Made by a program: the position numbers and the translations under genes. From assembly GCA_942493035.1 (NCBI GenBank), contig OW818666.1:3224001-3288000 (forward strand): DNA of 64,000 nucleotides, in the 5' to 3' direction. The notes under the pieces were generated by a model. The model worked only from the letters and a program-made list of their open reading frames with translations. It was not told the DNA's origin and searched no databases. Of this stretch, positions 8,718 through 18,251 are shown one piece after another (position 1 is the stretch's first letter; the number at the start of each line of letters is the position of its first letter). The DNA comes from WRGT01 sp942493035. Its GTDB lineage: Bacteria; Spirochaetota; UBA4802; UBA5550.

Positions 8718-11480
8718 ATGGATTATTCAAAAACAGTCAACCTTCCGGTAACCGATTTCCCCATGAGGGCTAACCTGCCCCAGAAAGAACCGGCAATTGT
8801 AAAAAAATGGCAGGATGAAAAGATATACGAGCAGATTCAGAAATCCCGCGAAGGTGAAAAAACATATATTCTTCATGACGGCCCCCCTTATGCAAACGGT
8901 CACCTTCATGTGGGACACGCGCTTAATAAAATTCTGAAAGATATAATAGTAAAACATAAAACTATGATGGGATTCAAATCTCCATATGTCCCGGGCTGGG
9001 ACTGTCACGGTCTGCCTATTGAGCTGCTTGTCACCAAAGAACTTGGAGATAAGGCAAAGGAGATGTCAAAGGTTGAGGTGAGAGGGAAGTGCCGGGAATC
9101 CGCTGAAAAATATGTTGGAATCCAGATGGAGGAGTTCAAAAGACTCGGCGTTTTCGGCGACTATGAGCACCCATACAAAACCATGACTCCAGATTACGAA
9201 GCGCGAATAGTTGAAGTATTCGGCGAGATCCTCAAAAAGGGATACATCAGCAGAAATAAAAAGCCGATCTACTGGTGTCCCACATGCGTAACAGCACTTG
9301 CGGAAGCTGAAGTTGAATACGACATGCATACATCTTCATCTATATATGTAAAATTTCCCGTTGAGGCATCTTCAGTTAAGTTCGGCGGAGATAAAGACAA
9401 AACTTTTGTTGTTATATGGACAACAACTCCATGGACAATACCTGCAAATCTCGGAGTGAGCTTTCATCCGGAATTCGAATACTGCTCATATAAATTTAAC
9501 GATGAATACTTTATCCTGGCAAAGGGTCTCCTTGAGCAGTTCGAATCTGCAACAGGTATTAAGCATTCCGAAGAGATCGAACTGACCCCTGCGGATATAG
9601 CTGAACTTCATGTACGTCATCCGTTCATAGAGAGAGAATCAAAAGTTCTTTTCGGGCGCCATGTTACACTTGAAGCCGGAACAGGAATTGTACACACTGC
9701 TCCAGGACATGGACATGATGACTATATTGTAGGACTGGCCCACGGTCTTGAAGTATACTGCCCGGTTGATGATTACGGCAAATATACCTCGGACTTCCCT
9801 GAAATGAAGGGGACCCATGTATTCAAGGCCGATCCTGAAATTATCAAACTTCTGGAGAGTAAAAATGCATTAATTTTTACTGCAAAGATCGAGCACTCAT
9901 ATCCTCACTGCTGGAGATGTAAAAAACCACTTATCTACAGAGCCACCGAACAGTGGTTCTTCAGCATGGAACATGACGGAATGCGAAAAAAAGGTTCCGA
10001 GGCTGTTGACGCCACAGAGTGGGTACCGACATGGGGCGAATCGAGATTCAGAGGAATGGTTGACACACGCCCAGACTGGTGTCTTTCAAGACAGCGTTCA
10101 TGGGGAGTTCCAATCCCTTCATTCAAATGCGGCGACTGTAATAAGAATCTTATGACTGCCGAGTCTGTGCAGTTCTTCGCGGATATAGCGCTTAAAGATG
10201 GAATAGACAGATGGTACACTGATGATGTTAAAAAACTTATACCCGCAGGGACAAAATGTTCATGCGGATCGGATAACCTTATAAAAGAGTACGACATTCT
10301 TGACGTATGGTTCGATTCAGGAGTTTCACACTTTGCAGTTCTCGATAATGAAAAGTGGCCTGAACTCACCTGGCCTGCGGATATGTATCTCGAAGGGAGC
10401 GATCAGCATAGGGGCTGGTTCCAGTCATCTCTCTGGCCTGCACTTGCACTTCGCGGACGGGCGCCGTTCAAAACAGTTCTCACTCACGGATTTGTCCTTG
10501 ATGAAAATGGAAAGGCCATGAGTAAATCCGTAGGTAATGTTATAGCTCCGGAAAAAATCATCGAACAGTTCGGAGCTGACATTCTAAGGATGTGGGTATC
10601 ATCTGAGGACTACAGAAACGATGTCCGTATAGGGATGAACATGATGAATCAGGTTGCCGATTCATACAGAAGAATCCGGAACACCATGAAGTACATAATA
10701 GGAAACATTGCCGATTTTACTGATGCGGATAAAGTTACATATGAAGATCTCACAGATGTGGACAAGTGGCTGCTGCACAAGCTGTATCATCTTTCTGACA
10801 GCGTAATCAAACATTATGAGAAGTTTGAATTCCACATGGTTTACAGAAAAATACTCAACTTCTGCGCGGTTGAACTCTCTTCTATATATTTTGATGTTTC
10901 AAAAGATATACTCTATGTCGAAGCTAAAAACGCGAAGATACGAAGAGCGAACCTTACAGTACTCAGCGAGATATACAACACAATCCTTAGACTCATCGCT
11001 CCCGTGCTGTCATTTACAACTGAAGAGATCTGGGAGTTCATGGGGATGAAGGGATCCGTTCACATGGAGAAATACTATCCTCTTGACGAAAAGTATAACA
11101 ATGCTGAAGTTCACGACCGTATAAACAAAATTGCCGAGATAAAAAAAGATCTTCTCAAATCTCTTGAAGACCTTAGAAAAGATAAAATAATCAAAACTTC
11201 ACTCGAAGCGGACATAAAGGTTTTTGTAAAAGATGAATCGACCCGTAAACTCATGAGCGAAATGGGGGAAGAGGAGCTTCGAAGATTCCTTCAAGTTGCA
11301 AAAGTTATAATAGCTGACAGCGACAGCGGGCTCACAGCATATGATTCGTCTTATATTTCAACATCAAAGAGTGAAGGGAAAAAATGCATCAGATGCTGGA
11401 ACTTCTTTGAGCAGCTGGGTAGTGATCCGGAACATCCGGAATTATGTGTACGTTGTACAGCAGTAATAAAAAATATTTAA
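8718..11480 (+). CDS. ileS: isoleucyl-tRNA synthetase
   Basis: A 920-residue class I synthetase that charges tRNA-Ile with isoleucine and edits misactivated valine. The HIGH-type motif HVGH is at residues 64-67 (PPYANGHLHVGHALNKI), and the KMSKS loop appears as KAMSKS near residue 600. The CP1 editing domain lies between them (IWTTTPWTIPAN and GIVHTAPGHG). The C-terminus has the zinc finger CIRCW...CVRC. Length is that of the bacterial-type enzyme. AAGAGGA precedes the ATG. The 190 bases upstream hold a TTGACA box at 8559-8564 and two small hairpins, but no T-box signature. lspA follows after 16 bases, a common pairing. Confidence 0.97.
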   Translation: MDYSKTVNLPVTDFPMRANLPQKEPAIVKKWQDEKIYEQIQKSREGEKTYILHDGPPYANGHLHVGHALNKILKDIIVKHKTMMGFKSPYVPGWDCHGLPIELLVTKELGDKAKEMSKVEVRGKCRESAEKYVGIQMEEFKRLGVFGDYEHPYKTMTPDYEARIVEVFGEILKKGYISRNKKPIYWCPTCVTALAEAEVEYDMHTSSSIYVKFPVEASSVKFGGDKDKTFVVIWTTTPWTIPANLGVSFHPEFEYCSYKFNDEYFILAKGLLEQFESATGIKHSEEIELTPADIAELHVRHPFIERESKVLFGRHVTLEAGTGIVHTAPGHGHDDYIVGLAHGLEVYCPVDDYGKYTSDFPEMKGTHVFKADPEIIKLLESKNALIFTAKIEHSYPHCWRCKKPLIYRATEQWFFSMEHDGMRKKGSEAVDATEWVPTWGESRFRGMVDTRPDWCLSRQRSWGVPIPSFKCGDCNKNLMTAESVQFFADIALKDGIDRWYTDDVKKLIPAGTKCSCGSDNLIKEYDILDVWFDSGVSHFAVLDNEKWPELTWPADMYLEGSDQHRGWFQSSLWPALALRGRAPFKTVLTHGFVLDENGKAMSKSVGNVIAPEKIIEQFGADILRMWVSSEDYRNDVRIGMNMMNQVADSYRRIRNTMKYIIGNIADFTDADKVTYEDLTDVDKWLLHKLYHLSDSVIKHYEKFEFHMVYRKILNFCAVELSSIYFDVSKDILYVEAKNAKIRRANLTVLSEIYNTILRLIAPVLSFTTEEIWEFMGMKGSVHMEKYYPLDEKYNNAEVHDRINKIAEIKKDLLKSLEDLRKDKIIKTSLEADIKVFVKDESTRKLMSEMGEEELRRFLQVAKVIIADSDSGLTAYDSSYISTSKSEGKKCIRCWNFFEQLGSDPEHPELCVRCTAVIKNI

Positions 11481-11496
11481 CAGGGAAAAAACCTAA

Positions 11497-11988
11497 ATGA
11501 AAAAACATATTATTCCGGCTCTCGTTGTTGTACTGGCTTTTATTGCAGACCTTGTAACCAAAAATCTGGCACTTAAGCACCTGGGTTTCTATGACAGATA
11601 CGATTTTTTCGGCGGATTCATAAGATTTGACCTCACATACAACCAGGGTGGAGTATTCGGCATTATGCAGGGATACAAAAACTTCTTCCTGATTGTTTCA
11701 GTCATCGTTCTGCTGATTATGGCTGGATACTACTTCTATGAAAAACAGATGCCGGGACTTTTTAGAGTTGCTATGGCGCTGATAATCGGCGGAGCAGCCG
11801 GGAACATCTACGACAGACTCATCCCAGGCAGACCCGGCGTTGTAGACTTCATCTCTGTGGGAGTTGATGGTGTATACAGATGGCCAACATTCAACATTGC
11901 AGATGCTGTTATTATTGCCGGAGCGATACTACTTGTTATTGTTGTCTATATGGAAGATAAAAAGAGACTGGCAGAGAAAGAAAAATAA
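11497..11988 (+). CDS. lspA: lipoprotein signal peptidase (signal peptidase II)
   Basis: A 163-residue inner-membrane aspartic protease that cleaves signal peptides of prolipoproteins after lipidation. Four membrane segments are visible. The conserved boxes are present: ADLVTKNLAL, NQGGVFGIMQG, GGAAGNIYDRL with the first catalytic Asp, and FNIADAVI with the second. Its substrates in this window include the lipobox proteins near 12.4, 19.4, 22.4 and 34.4 kb. It follows ileS by 16 bases and is the last gene before a clear terminator. Confidence 0.96.
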   Translation: MKKHIIPALVVVLAFIADLVTKNLALKHLGFYDRYDFFGGFIRFDLTYNQGGVFGIMQGYKNFFLIVSVIVLLIMAGYYFYEKQMPGLFRVAMALIIGGAAGNIYDRLIPGRPGVVDFISVGVDGVYRWPTFNIADAVIIAGAILLVIVVYMEDKKRLAEKEK

Positions 11989-12018
11989 TACCTATATTTA
12001 TAAAAGAAAATGCGTTAA

Positions 12019-12057
12019 ACACCAGAGAATTCAACAAAATCCTCTGGTGTTTTTTTA
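12019..12057 (+). terminator. intrinsic terminator after ileS-lspA
   Basis: The arms ACACCAGAG and CTCTGGTGT flank a short loop and are followed by TTTTTTTATTT, 30 bases after the lspA stop. The rest of the 344-base gap to the next gene (11989-12332) holds only a candidate promoter at its end. Confidence 0.9.
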
Positions 12058-12296
12058 TTTCAAGTAAAAGTTTTCTTGAAGTTTTAATTAGTGTCTTCCT
12101 GATAATTCCATTGATTCACAGATGTAATATAAATTCTTAACTTCAAGTAGTTTTTCAAAACACATTAAACTGATCAGACCGGTTATATTAAACCGGGTAT
12201 CATTTTTTGCAAAAAAAATTCCTCTTCAATTTTATTTGTTATTAAAAAGAAAGTGCTATTTGACGGATACACCTGAATTCATTCATGCTAAAGTCA

Positions 12297-12326
12297 TTGA
12301 CATTTTTTACAGTTTAAGTTTTAAAT
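12297..12326 (+). promoter_or_regulatory. possible promoter of the hybrid kinase
   Basis: TTGACA at 12297-12302 is followed by TTTAAA (17-base spacer) or TTAAAT (18-base spacer). The transcript would begin almost at the ATG at 12333, which also lacks a Shine-Dalgarno sequence, so a leaderless message is possible. Confidence 0.4.
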
Positions 12327-12332
12327 AATAAC

Positions 12333-15239
12333 ATGCGTTTTTCATATGATCCTATAAAAACAACTACTTCACTATCGGTATTAAGCTTCATGCTGATTCT
12401 GATACTGCAATCATGCACCCATGATGCTCATGAATCCCGATTGCCGGTTGTGAACAATGGAGTAATAAACCTGAGGACCCTGGACTTTGATAAAAACAGG
12501 TCACTGAGGCTTACGGGAATGTGGGAATTCTATCCTGGTCAACTACTCCAGCCCACTGATTTTAACAAAAAGAAAAAACCTGCTCATTGCAGTTTACTTA
12601 AAGTACCCGGTCTATGGAAGGACCAGACTTCAATTCTGTCTGCTAAGGGAGAGGGAACATACCGTCTGGAATTAATCACGGAAAGTGATACCGTGGGGAA
12701 AAATCTTATCCTTAACCGTATTTATTCAGGTTACAGAGTATGGATAAACGGTATTCTTGCAGAGGAAAAAGGGATGCCCGGTTTTTTTACTGATACCGGG
12801 AATAACTACATATTTATCCATAACTTGAGAATTTTGCCTTTTACACCGGTCATTGGCAGAAATGAAATTATTATACAGGTAATTAATTACGATTATAAAT
12901 CCGGAGGCATCGGCGCATCTCCAGTTCTTGAAAATCAGGACATCACCGGACAGGGCAGATTTTTAAAACATACGCTCGAAATGATTATCGTTGGGATCAT
13001 GCTGTTTTTTGCGGTTTATAATATGCTTTTTTATTATTTTCGAAGGGAAAATATAACTGCCCTTTATTCCGGTCTATTCTGTCTGGTTATGGCAGTAAAT
13101 GTTTTTAACCTGAATATACTCATCCTGTCACCTCTTGGGCCGCTGCCGTGGCCACGCAACCCATACATGGTGGATTTTATAACAATTATCCTTGCAGTGT
13201 TTTTTAGCCAGATGACAATGAGGTCTGTATTCCCTGATGATTATTCAAGACATGTCTGCAGTTTCGCCCGGTCATCATTGTTAATTTTATTTGTTATTAT
13301 GCTGTTTTTAGATTTTAAAACAGCAGACCGGATTATGCATTTCTTTTTCATATTTATTATTTTCTTCATGCTTTACAACGTCTGGGTGCTGGTCAGGGCT
13401 GTTGTTTACCAAAGGGATGATGTTGCCCTTTTTTTTATAGGTTTCATTACAGCATTCGCAGGCGGAGTTAACGATGTGCTCTATGTAATATGGGTAATTG
13501 ATACAGCAGCTGTAACACATTATACCATGGTGGTATTCTGTATTACAACAACTATAGTTGTTGCACACAGATATTCCAGAGAGATGATGAGACTCTCCGA
13601 AAATCTTATAGAGAAAAATTTATTACTTGAGGAACTTGACCGTTTTAAAGACAGATTTCTTGCCAGTACCTCGCATGAGCTCCGCACTCCGCTCCATGGC
13701 ATTATAGGACTTTCCGAGTCACTGCTTGCAGGCACTGCCGGGAGACTTCCCGATAAAGCATATGAAGACCTTTCACTGATTGTATCCAGCAGTCAACGCC
13801 TGGCCGACATGGTAAATGACCTGCTGGACATGGCCAGAATACAGAACGATGGACTTAAGCTGAACCTGAGATGCCTTGACCTTTACAAACTGAGCGAGTC
13901 AGTAATTATGCTTTCAATACCCCTTAAAGGCGATAAACCGCTTGAAATTATAAACAGTATGCCCAGAGACATCCCTGCAGTCAGTGCTGATGAAGACCGC
14001 ATCCGCCAGGTTCTTCATAATCTGTTTGGCAATGCAGTGAAGTTTACATCAAGAGGAAAAATTGAAATCTCCGCGCGGGTTATTCCTGTATCGAAAGATG
14101 AAAATAAGCCGTCAATGGTGGAGATAAGCGTGTCTGATACCGGAATAGGTATCCCCGTTGATTACCATGAGAAAATTTTTGAAGCATACAACCGGGTTGA
14201 TACCGGTGATATAAGAGCATACACCGGTACGGGCCTGGGGCTTGCCATCTCAAAGCAGATAATTGAACTGCACTGCGGATCTATAAGCGTAACGTCCGGA
14301 AGAGACAGCGGCTCTGTGTTCAGCTTCACGCTGCCGGTATGGGACAGGCCGTTAGCAGTCGAACATGAAGATATAATCATTGAAAGTATAAAAGACATAC
14401 CTGATGAAAACGACTCCGGTTATTTCAATAATAATCCTGCTGCTGAAAACGATCCGGACTTTACAGGCAAACCTGTTATTCTTGTCGTGGATGATAATCC
14501 TGTAAACATCAGGATATTGCAGAACTATTTCGAATCAAAAAACTGCATTGTCAAAACTGCAACAGACGGCATAATTGCACTTGAAACTATAGAAAAAGAT
14601 ACTGATCTGGATATTGTACTTCTTGATATAATGATGCCTGTAATGTCCGGATATGAAGTATGCAGAAGAATACGCGCAAAGTACAATTCTGAAGAACTTC
14701 CGGTAATAATGCTCACTGCGAAAAATATGATGGCGGATATTGACGCCGCGTTCAGTGCCGGGGCCAATGACTATATTGTAAAACCATTCCACATAAATGA
14801 ACTTTTTGCCCGTACCGGCACTATGCTGAAACTGAAAAATATCAGAAAATCAGCTGCAACAGGAATAACAATCCGTGCCCGGGATACCATGTATTCTTTC
14901 AAATTCAGCGAAATCATTCACATTACATCCCATTCAAAAAATATCATAATCCATACAGAGAAAAGTGATTTTGAACTTCCTGTTATGATGAAAGATATTA
15001 TCTCCCGGCTTCCATCGGACATGTTTCAGCGTATCCATAAAAGTCATATCATCAATATGCAGTACATACACAGTCTTATCCATATTATCTCCGGCCGTTA
15101 TCGTGTACGACTCATGGATGAGGATGACACTGAACTCGCTGTTGGCCCTGCATTTCTTAAGGCATTGAAAAAAAAACTGAAATTAAGCACAGTTCATTCC
15201 TTTAGAAGCACAACTCATTCCAGGACTATTGACAAATAA
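12333..15239 (+). CDS. 7TM-DISM hybrid histidine kinase with receiver and LytTR DNA-binding domain
   Basis: A 968-residue membrane receptor that combines all steps of a two-component system. Residues 1-28 form a signal peptide with lipobox-like LILQSC. Residues about 45-200 are the periplasmic carbohydrate-binding-like 7TMR-DISMED2 domain, and about 212-412 hold seven membrane helices. HisKA follows with phospho-acceptor His448 (STSHELRTP), then the ATPase domain (N-box near 554-570, DTGIGIP, TGTGLGLAI). The receiver (about 715-835) has Asp765 and the KPF lysine. Residues about 845-948 are a LytTR domain, a DNA-binding fold usually found in separate response regulators. This would place a DNA-binding output on a membrane-bound kinase. 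A consensus promoter for the next operon overlaps its last codons, an obvious candidate target. Confidence 0.93.
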   Translation: MRFSYDPIKTTTSLSVLSFMLILILQSCTHDAHESRLPVVNNGVINLRTLDFDKNRSLRLTGMWEFYPGQLLQPTDFNKKKKPAHCSLLKVPGLWKDQTSILSAKGEGTYRLELITESDTVGKNLILNRIYSGYRVWINGILAEEKGMPGFFTDTGNNYIFIHNLRILPFTPVIGRNEIIIQVINYDYKSGGIGASPVLENQDITGQGRFLKHTLEMIIVGIMLFFAVYNMLFYYFRRENITALYSGLFCLVMAVNVFNLNILILSPLGPLPWPRNPYMVDFITIILAVFFSQMTMRSVFPDDYSRHVCSFARSSLLILFVIMLFLDFKTADRIMHFFFIFIIFFMLYNVWVLVRAVVYQRDDVALFFIGFITAFAGGVNDVLYVIWVIDTAAVTHYTMVVFCITTTIVVAHRYSREMMRLSENLIEKNLLLEELDRFKDRFLASTSHELRTPLHGIIGLSESLLAGTAGRLPDKAYEDLSLIVSSSQRLADMVNDLLDMARIQNDGLKLNLRCLDLYKLSESVIMLSIPLKGDKPLEIINSMPRDIPAVSADEDRIRQVLHNLFGNAVKFTSRGKIEISARVIPVSKDENKPSMVEISVSDTGIGIPVDYHEKIFEAYNRVDTGDIRAYTGTGLGLAISKQIIELHCGSISVTSGRDSGSVFSFTLPVWDRPLAVEHEDIIIESIKDIPDENDSGYFNNNPAAENDPDFTGKPVILVVDDNPVNIRILQNYFESKNCIVKTATDGIIALETIEKDTDLDIVLLDIMMPVMSGYEVCRRIRAKYNSEELPVIMLTAKNMMADIDAAFSAGANDYIVKPFHINELFARTGTMLKLKNIRKSAATGITIRARDTMYSFKFSEIIHITSHSKNIIIHTEKSDFELPVMMKDIISRLPSDMFQRIHKSHIINMQYIHSLIHIISGRYRVRLMDEDDTELAVGPAFLKALKKKLKLSTVHSFRSTTHSRTIDK

Positions 15240-15257
15240 CTCTCTCTGCTATATAAT
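15229..15257 (+). promoter_or_regulatory. consensus sigma-70-type promoter of the cyclase operon
   Basis: A perfect TTGACA (15229-15234), a 17-base spacer and a perfect TATAAT (15252-15257). The -35 overlaps the last codons of the hybrid kinase. About 125 bases of leader precede the cyclase start; TTGATC and GATCAA within it (about 15269 to 15311) could form a stem around a T-rich stretch, but no known riboswitch was recognised. Confidence 0.85.
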
Positions 15258-15388
15258 ATCTGTAATTATTGATCGAACCGGGCTTTTTTTATAGGGCCTG
15301 CTGAAGATCAATCCCGTACAAGTCCAGGCTCTTTTCTATATCCGCGCATAAATGATCTTTAAATATATCAGTACACCAGATGGTTTAA

Positions 15389-17116
15389 ATGATAATTACA
15401 AAAATGATAAAAAAGGCATCTGCTGTAATATCCGGGCGCAAGATAGGCAGGAACCGGATTTTTCCGATAACTACAAAGATAGTCATTGTATATATACTTT
15501 TTATTCTTCTGTCAAATTTTTCCTCCCATTACATAAGCCTGATGCTGTACAGGGGGGAGATGATAAAGCTTACACGGCAGCTTCTTGCAAAAGACCTGAA
15601 AGAGATATACACTTACGCCAATACCCAATATGAAATATATAGTATCAGAAATAACAGGGATGAATCATATAAACTTATCAGCGATAGAGCCGCTTCTGAT
15701 TTTAAAAACAGGATGTCTATGTTTCTTGGAGTAGACAGAAATGGTCTTATAGAGATAATGTCATCCCCCTCCGGCAGGTCAGAAAAGTTTACCGATACGC
15801 GGACCCTTTCAATGATAAACGAAAGTTTTGATAAGAACCAGAGCGAGGGTTTCATCAGCTTTTTTCTCGGGGGAAGAAAGTATTTCGGTGTCTACAAGTA
15901 TAACGCGAACTGGAGACTTTTTCTTATCAGAGGTGAGGAGTTCAACGAGTATAATGAAAATTCAAACAGGATATTCAGAAAGATTTCACTTATAATAGTA
16001 ATAATAACTATAGCCTGCGCTGTTGTCGGCGTATTTATTATCAACTATATTCTCCGCTTTATCCGGAATATTACCAGCAGTATTATGAAGATGATCAGTA
16101 AAAATACCATAGATATGATAGATATGAGCGGAAGCCAGGCAGATGATGTAACCTTTCTCGGGATGTCATTCAACGCGCTCTCGGACACTATCAGCAAGAT
16201 GATTTCCATATTTCAGAAGTTCACAAACAGGGACATAGTCGAGAAGGCATATGCAGAAAAAAATGTCCGCCTGGAGGGGTCTAAACGGGAGCTGACCTGT
16301 CTCTTCTCGGATATAAAGAGTTTCACAAATATGACTGAAGTTCTTGGTACCGATATCATCAACCTTCTTAATCTTCACTACACCCGGGTGATTAAAATAA
16401 TACTTAACCACAATGGAATCATCGGATCTATAATAGGTGACGCCCTGCTGGTTGTTTATGGAGCCCTTGGCGAAAAGTCCGAAAAGATGAAATCTTACCA
16501 GGCAGTACTCACCGGTTATAAAATACATGAGGTAACTGCGGAGATACGCGCTGAGATGATCGCCATAAAGGAAAAAATCACCGCTGAAAAAGGGATTTTT
16601 ACGCATCGTGAGGAACAGGTTTTCAAGGCGGTTCTTATTGAGGTGGGAGTGGGAATTGACGGAGGTGATGTTTTTTACGGTAACATCGGCTCATATGAGC
16701 GTATGACAAATACAGTTATAGGGGATACTGTCAACTCGTCTTCAAGGATGGAAGGACTTAACCGGATCTATAAAGCACCGGTTATCTGTTCCGAGTATAT
16801 TAAAAATGATATAATCAGCAATATCCCGCGTCACGGTCTGGAGTTCCTTGAGCTGGACATGGTTAAAGTGAAAGGGAAAAATGAGGGGAAGAGGGTGTAC
16901 TGGCCTGTATTCAAAAAAGATATTACAGCTTCAATTCGTCGTGACATGCGCTGCTATGCTGAGGGGCTGAAGCATTATTACAGTGGAGACTGGAGAAGCG
17001 CCAGGCAGCTTTTTCAGAAGTGTTCTCTTCCGGCCGCAGAGGTTTTCATTCACAGGATTAAAGATGCAAAGTGCCCGAAAAACTGGAGCGGTATATGGAC
17101 CATGGAATCGAAATAA
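15389..17116 (+). CDS. membrane-bound class III nucleotide cyclase
   Basis: A 575-residue signalling enzyme. TM1 is near residues 28-46, a sensor region covers about 50-195, and TM2 (about 199-221) leads into a HAMP-like linker. The class III catalytic domain occupies about 295-510: metal ligands Asp308 (FSDIKSFT) and Asp351 (IIGDALLVVYG), and the Asn/Arg pair in GDTVNSSSRMEG. The position that holds the adenine-specifying Lys in adenylate cyclases (four residues before Asp351) is Ser347, so the product nucleotide is open. No clear ribosome binding site precedes the ATG; a second ATG lies five codons in. A coiled-coil membrane protein follows, and a cyclic-nucleotide-binding protein is encoded at 59.3 kb. 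Confidence 0.88.
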   Translation: MIITKMIKKASAVISGRKIGRNRIFPITTKIVIVYILFILLSNFSSHYISLMLYRGEMIKLTRQLLAKDLKEIYTYANTQYEIYSIRNNRDESYKLISDRAASDFKNRMSMFLGVDRNGLIEIMSSPSGRSEKFTDTRTLSMINESFDKNQSEGFISFFLGGRKYFGVYKYNANWRLFLIRGEEFNEYNENSNRIFRKISLIIVIITIACAVVGVFIINYILRFIRNITSSIMKMISKNTIDMIDMSGSQADDVTFLGMSFNALSDTISKMISIFQKFTNRDIVEKAYAEKNVRLEGSKRELTCLFSDIKSFTNMTEVLGTDIINLLNLHYTRVIKIILNHNGIIGSIIGDALLVVYGALGEKSEKMKSYQAVLTGYKIHEVTAEIRAEMIAIKEKITAEKGIFTHREEQVFKAVLIEVGVGIDGGDVFYGNIGSYERMTNTVIGDTVNSSSRMEGLNRIYKAPVICSEYIKNDIISNIPRHGLEFLELDMVKVKGKNEGKRVYWPVFKKDITASIRRDMRCYAEGLKHYYSGDWRSARQLFQKCSLPAAEVFIHRIKDAKCPKNWSGIWTMESK

Positions 17117-17153
17117 ACTTCAAATATTCATCAGGGAGGAGAGTGACAGGTTT

Positions 17154-18239
17154 ATGAATGTGAATAAAACCGGGAACAAATCACTCCCCGTAAATCCGGC
17201 AGATGCAGCAGAGGAGCATGAAATAACACGTCTATTCCTGAGCAAGGGTATGAGCATAGTTCAGGATGAAATGTCAGCTGTCTATAACCTGTCTGAAGAG
17301 TTTGCGGCGAGCAGGAGAAACAGGAGTTATCCGGTTTACGCAGCTATTACGATATTCACCATCCTCCTTGCCATAGCCACCGTCTGGTTTACCAGGGGAA
17401 TACAACATGATATTGACCGTATATCAGTGGGTATAGCGGATTTCAAAGACCTCAATCTTGCCGAACTTCTTGCCTCTCTGAAGAGGGCTGAGATGGAGCT
17501 TAAAGATGTAGATGAGAAGATCGCACTCTCAAGGCAGGCCATGGATCTTGAGGTGGAAAAAATACTCCATAATGCGGAGTTGGAGATTAAAAAAGTTGAG
17601 GAATCAAATATTGGCCAGGCTGAAAAGAGACGCCTGATTAAAATCATACGCGACGAAAATGATAAAAAGACAAAGTCAACGGTAAAAGAGTATGAAGACC
17701 GAATAAAAGAGAAGCAGAAGGAGATCCGCGAAGCCCGGGATAAAATGTTAGTGCTTAAGGAACAGATCGCCGGTGAAAAAAAGACTTATGAAAATAAAAT
17801 AGAAATCAGCGTGCAGTCATATAAAGCTGAAGCCGATGAGCAGATTGAGAAGCAGAAGCGTGAATTTCAGAATATAGTGTCTGCATATAAAAAGGAGCTT
17901 GCAGACTACCGGGATGAAAGCCTGAAAGAGAGTGAAAAAGCCAGAAACACCGATGAACTCCTTGCCCTGTACAAAAAAGCTCTGATTTATTACGCGAAGA
18001 CCAGAGGTGAACACGGGTATGTGATAGATCCCGGGACAGGAGGAAGTATGCTGGTTGATATTAATCCATACATCACTATTAACAAAGGTGACCATGCGTA
18101 TATTCTGAACAGGGAGAGCAATGTACTGGCAGTGGTCGAACTTAGTCCTGACGGTATCAGGATGAAAGCTAAAGTGCTGAAACGGATTGCTCCCGATGAC
18201 ATTCAGCCATTCGATAAAATACTCCTGATAAAAAATTAG
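17154..18239 (+). CDS. single-pass membrane protein with long coiled coil
   Basis: Not recognised as a named family. Read from the ATG at 17154 (GGAGGA site at 17136) it has 361 residues; the frame is open further upstream but would overlap the cyclase. Residues 1-58 are cytosolic, about 59-80 form one membrane helix (YPVYAAITIFTILLAIATVWF), and about 90-270 are a long charged heptad-rich coiled coil (EKQKEIREARDKM, KAEADEQIEKQKREF). The C-terminal 90 residues form a beta-rich globular domain ending FDKILLIKN. It follows the cyclase by 37 bases and probably works with it, for example as a scaffold or as a link to the envelope proteins encoded next. Confidence 0.75.
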   Translation: MNVNKTGNKSLPVNPADAAEEHEITRLFLSKGMSIVQDEMSAVYNLSEEFAASRRNRSYPVYAAITIFTILLAIATVWFTRGIQHDIDRISVGIADFKDLNLAELLASLKRAEMELKDVDEKIALSRQAMDLEVEKILHNAELEIKKVEESNIGQAEKRRLIKIIRDENDKKTKSTVKEYEDRIKEKQKEIREARDKMLVLKEQIAGEKKTYENKIEISVQSYKAEADEQIEKQKREFQNIVSAYKKELADYRDESLKESEKARNTDELLALYKKALIYYAKTRGEHGYVIDPGTGGSMLVDINPYITINKGDHAYILNRESNVLAVVELSPDGIRMKAKVLKRIAPDDIQPFDKILLIKN

Positions 18240-18251
18240 GCCGGCACCCGG

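Noticed and set aside
9935..10369. 144-residue minus-strand open frame inside ileS
   Set aside because: Antisense shadow of a highly conserved gene.
16983..17153. N-terminal extension of the coiled-coil protein
   Set aside because: It lies inside the cyclase coding region in another frame; the ATG at 17154 has a GGAGGA site.
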